Assembly: GCF_050589625.1 (NCBI RefSeq)
Contig: NZ_JBNGOP010000006.1
Location: 145,074 to 209,073, forward strand
Length of the DNA stretch: 64,000 nucleotides
Direction: 5' to 3'
From: Pelagihabitans sp947500445
GTDB lineage: Bacteria > Bacteroidota > Bacteroidia > Flavobacteriales > Flavobacteriaceae
Position numbers and translations under genes: made by a program. Numbering within the stretch: position 1 is the stretch's first letter; every line of letters begins with the position of its first letter. Positions 62,505 to 64,000 of the stretch are shown here, in pieces. The notes beneath the pieces were generated by a model. That model saw nothing but the letters and a program-made list of their open reading frames with translations, was not told where the DNA came from and did not search any database.

Positions 62505-63893
62505 ATGCAGGACGTAAAAACGTACATTTCGGAACATCGGGAAAGGATGATACAGGAGTTGATCGAGATATTGAAAATACCATCGGTAAGTGCCGATCCC
62601 GCATTTTCGCAAGACGTCTTCCATATGGCCGATGCCATTAAAAAAAGCTTGGAAACGGCAGGATGCGACCTGGTGGAAATTTGTGAAACAGCAGGGTTTC
62701 CTATTATTTATGCAGAAAAAACAATCGACCCTACCCTACCTACCATACTGGTATACGGGCATTATGATGTGCAACCGCCCGACCCTATCGACCTATGGAG
62801 CTCCCCTCCTTTTGAACCGGTAATCAAAACCACCGAGCTACACCCCGACGGCGCTATTTTTGCGCGCGGCGCCTGTGACGACAAAGGCCAAATGTACATG
62901 CACGTGAAGGCGGTAGCCTATATGATCTCGACGGGACAATTGCCCTGTAACGTCAAGTTTATGATCGAAGGGGAAGAAGAGGTCGGCAGTAAAAACCTAG
63001 CGGGGTTCGTGAAGAACAACCAGGAAAAATTGGCCAACGATATCATATTGATCTCGGACACCGGAATGATCGCGAACGATATTCCTTCGGTAACTACCGG
63101 ACTTAGGGGATTAAGCTATGTGGAGGTCGAAGTGACCGGACCCAATCGCGATCTGCATTCCGGACTGTATGGAGGTGCCGTAGCGAACCCGATCAATATT
63201 CTCAGTAAAATGATCGCTTCGCTGCACGATGAAAACAACCGTATTACCATTCCCGGATTTTACGATCGGGTGGCCGAACTTTCCCAAACGGAACGGGAGG
63301 CGATGGCAGCAGCACCTTTTGACCTGGAAGCTTACAAAAAAGCCCTCGACATCGACGCGGTATATGGAGAGGCGGGCTATACCACTAATGAACGCAATGC
63401 CATTCGACCGACCTTGGATGTAAACGGCATTTGGGGCGGGTATACCGGTGAAGGGGCAAAAACGGTAATTGCCAGTAAGGCCTATGCCAAAATTTCGATG
63501 CGTTTGGTGCCCGATCAAGACTGGGAAACCATTACGGAATTGTTTAAGACCCACTTTGAAAAGATAGCGCCCAAGGGAGTGAAGGTAACCGTAACCCGGC
63601 ACCATGGTGGTCAAGGATATGTTACGCCTATCGACACCATAGGATATCAAGCCGCAGAAAAAGCTTATGAGACCACTTTTGGTAAAAAACCCGTTCCGCA
63701 ACGTGGCGGTGGTAGCATACCCATCGTCTCCCTTTTTGAACAGGAGTTAAAAAGCAAGACCATTTTAATGGGCTTTGGGCTCGACAGTGATGCCATACAT
63801 TCCCCCAATGAACATTTTGGCATTTGGAACTACCTAAAAGGTATTGAAACGATTCCCTATTTCTATCAGTATTTTACCGAAATGAGTTCGTAG
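62505..63893 (+). CDS. M20-family dipeptidase
   Basis: A 462-residue zinc peptidase from ATG at 62505 (MQDVKTYISEHRERMIQELI); an in-frame ATG 10 codons earlier adds nothing typical. Motifs: YGHYDVQP (His86, Asp88), RGACDDKGQM (Asp126 region), EGEEEVGS with the catalytic Glu, SDTG, and a dimerisation domain with RDLHSGLYGGAV (conserved His). The C-terminal metal-ligand stretch HSPNEHFGI is present. It hydrolyses dipeptides in the cytoplasm (no signal peptide). Followed directly by a tandem repeat. Confidence 0.94.
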   Translation: MQDVKTYISEHRERMIQELIEILKIPSVSADPAFSQDVFHMADAIKKSLETAGCDLVEICETAGFPIIYAEKTIDPTLPTILVYGHYDVQPPDPIDLWSSPPFEPVIKTTELHPDGAIFARGACDDKGQMYMHVKAVAYMISTGQLPCNVKFMIEGEEEVGSKNLAGFVKNNQEKLANDIILISDTGMIANDIPSVTTGLRGLSYVEVEVTGPNRDLHSGLYGGAVANPINILSKMIASLHDENNRITIPGFYDRVAELSQTEREAMAAAPFDLEAYKKALDIDAVYGEAGYTTNERNAIRPTLDVNGIWGGYTGEGAKTVIASKAYAKISMRLVPDQDWETITELFKTHFEKIAPKGVKVTVTRHHGGQGYVTPIDTIGYQAAEKAYETTFGKKPVPQRGGGSIPIVSLFEQELKSKTILMGFGLDSDAIHSPNEHFGIWNYLKGIETIPYFYQYFTEMSS

Positions 63894-63897
63894 GGTG

Positions 63898-63924
63898 GTG
63901 AGTAGTGAGTAGTGAGTAGTGAGT
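63898..63924. repeat. 7-bp tandem repeat, nearly four copies
   Basis: GTGAGTA repeats at 63898, 63905 and 63912, with a fourth copy at 63919-63924 lacking the last base. It begins 4 nt after the stop codon of the M20 gene. Such short tandem arrays can vary in copy number between strains. Confidence 0.9.
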
Positions 63925-64000
63925 CAATAGTGTCCGGTTAATGTAATAGTAATCTTTGTAAAGACCTTAAAAATATACAAGTTACGGCCGTTCTTTGATT

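Noticed and set aside
63111..63701. A 196-codon minus-strand frame in the M20 dipeptidase
   Set aside because: Lies within a gene with strong motifs; no independent evidence.
1..64000. CRISPR array, riboswitch or prophage
   Set aside because: No regularly spaced repeats, no recognisable riboswitch core and no phage structural genes were seen.

Overview
The window looks like a chromosomal segment of a marine member of the Flavobacteriaceae (Bacteroidota). Supporting signs are SusC/RagA-style TonB-dependent receptors that begin with a carboxypeptidase-like regulatory domain, paired exbD genes, a Tricorn-type S41 protease, DUF4374-type surface lipoproteins, AT-rich leaders with few clear Shine-Dalgarno sites, and -7 boxes of the TAnnTTTG type. 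The genus cannot be fixed from this sequence alone.

Layout. 1-9.8 kb: the 3' end of rpoN, a PAP2-like membrane protein, a secreted Tricorn protease, and a minus-strand exbB/exbD energiser cluster with a duplicated exbD pair and a PorT-like beta-barrel. 9.8-25.5 kb: housekeeping genes (tRNA-Ser, ansA, a TatD nuclease, a retropepsin-like protein, odhA-odhB of the TCA cycle, an amidohydrolase, galE, a DegT aminotransferase, waaA, a sugar/H+ symporter). 25.5-36.7 kb: accessory genes (a MarR-like regulator divergent from a TonB receptor with a palindromic operator candidate, a lipoprotein sulfatase, several secreted or redox proteins, an AraC regulator) and a decayed stretch holding an aminotransferase with one in-frame stop and a short-chain dehydrogenase remnant. 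36.3-61 kb: an iron/metal acquisition island with three TonB receptors, two PepSY membrane proteins, four surface or small exported proteins, two paralogous AraC regulators, a Fur-family regulator, and a DoxX-like/ABC operon whose permease carries an M1-peptidase-like domain without catalytic residues. 61-64 kb: tRNA-Leu, a broken-looking PAS gene, an M20 dipeptidase and a 7-bp tandem repeat.

How it fits together. The three metal-uptake units are divergent from their neighbours, and each intergenic region carries a 23-bp palindrome of the form TTATTTRGA-N5-TMTAAATAA. I read it as a candidate Fur box, which would tie these units and a small Cys-rich gene at 36.4 kb into one regulon, with AraC proteins adding ligand-specific control. 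The ExbB/ExbD cluster at 5-10 kb could energise such receptors.

Beyond genes, the window carries a dispersed repeat family. Two 166-bp elements have 26-bp imperfect terminal inverted repeats, and there are solitary 26-nt palindromes close to the stop codons of genes. They resemble REP/BIME elements, but no RAYT transposase is present here. The strongest candidates for something undescribed are this repeat family, the palindrome-marked metal regulon, and the TonB/DoxX/ABC/pseudo-M1 operon.
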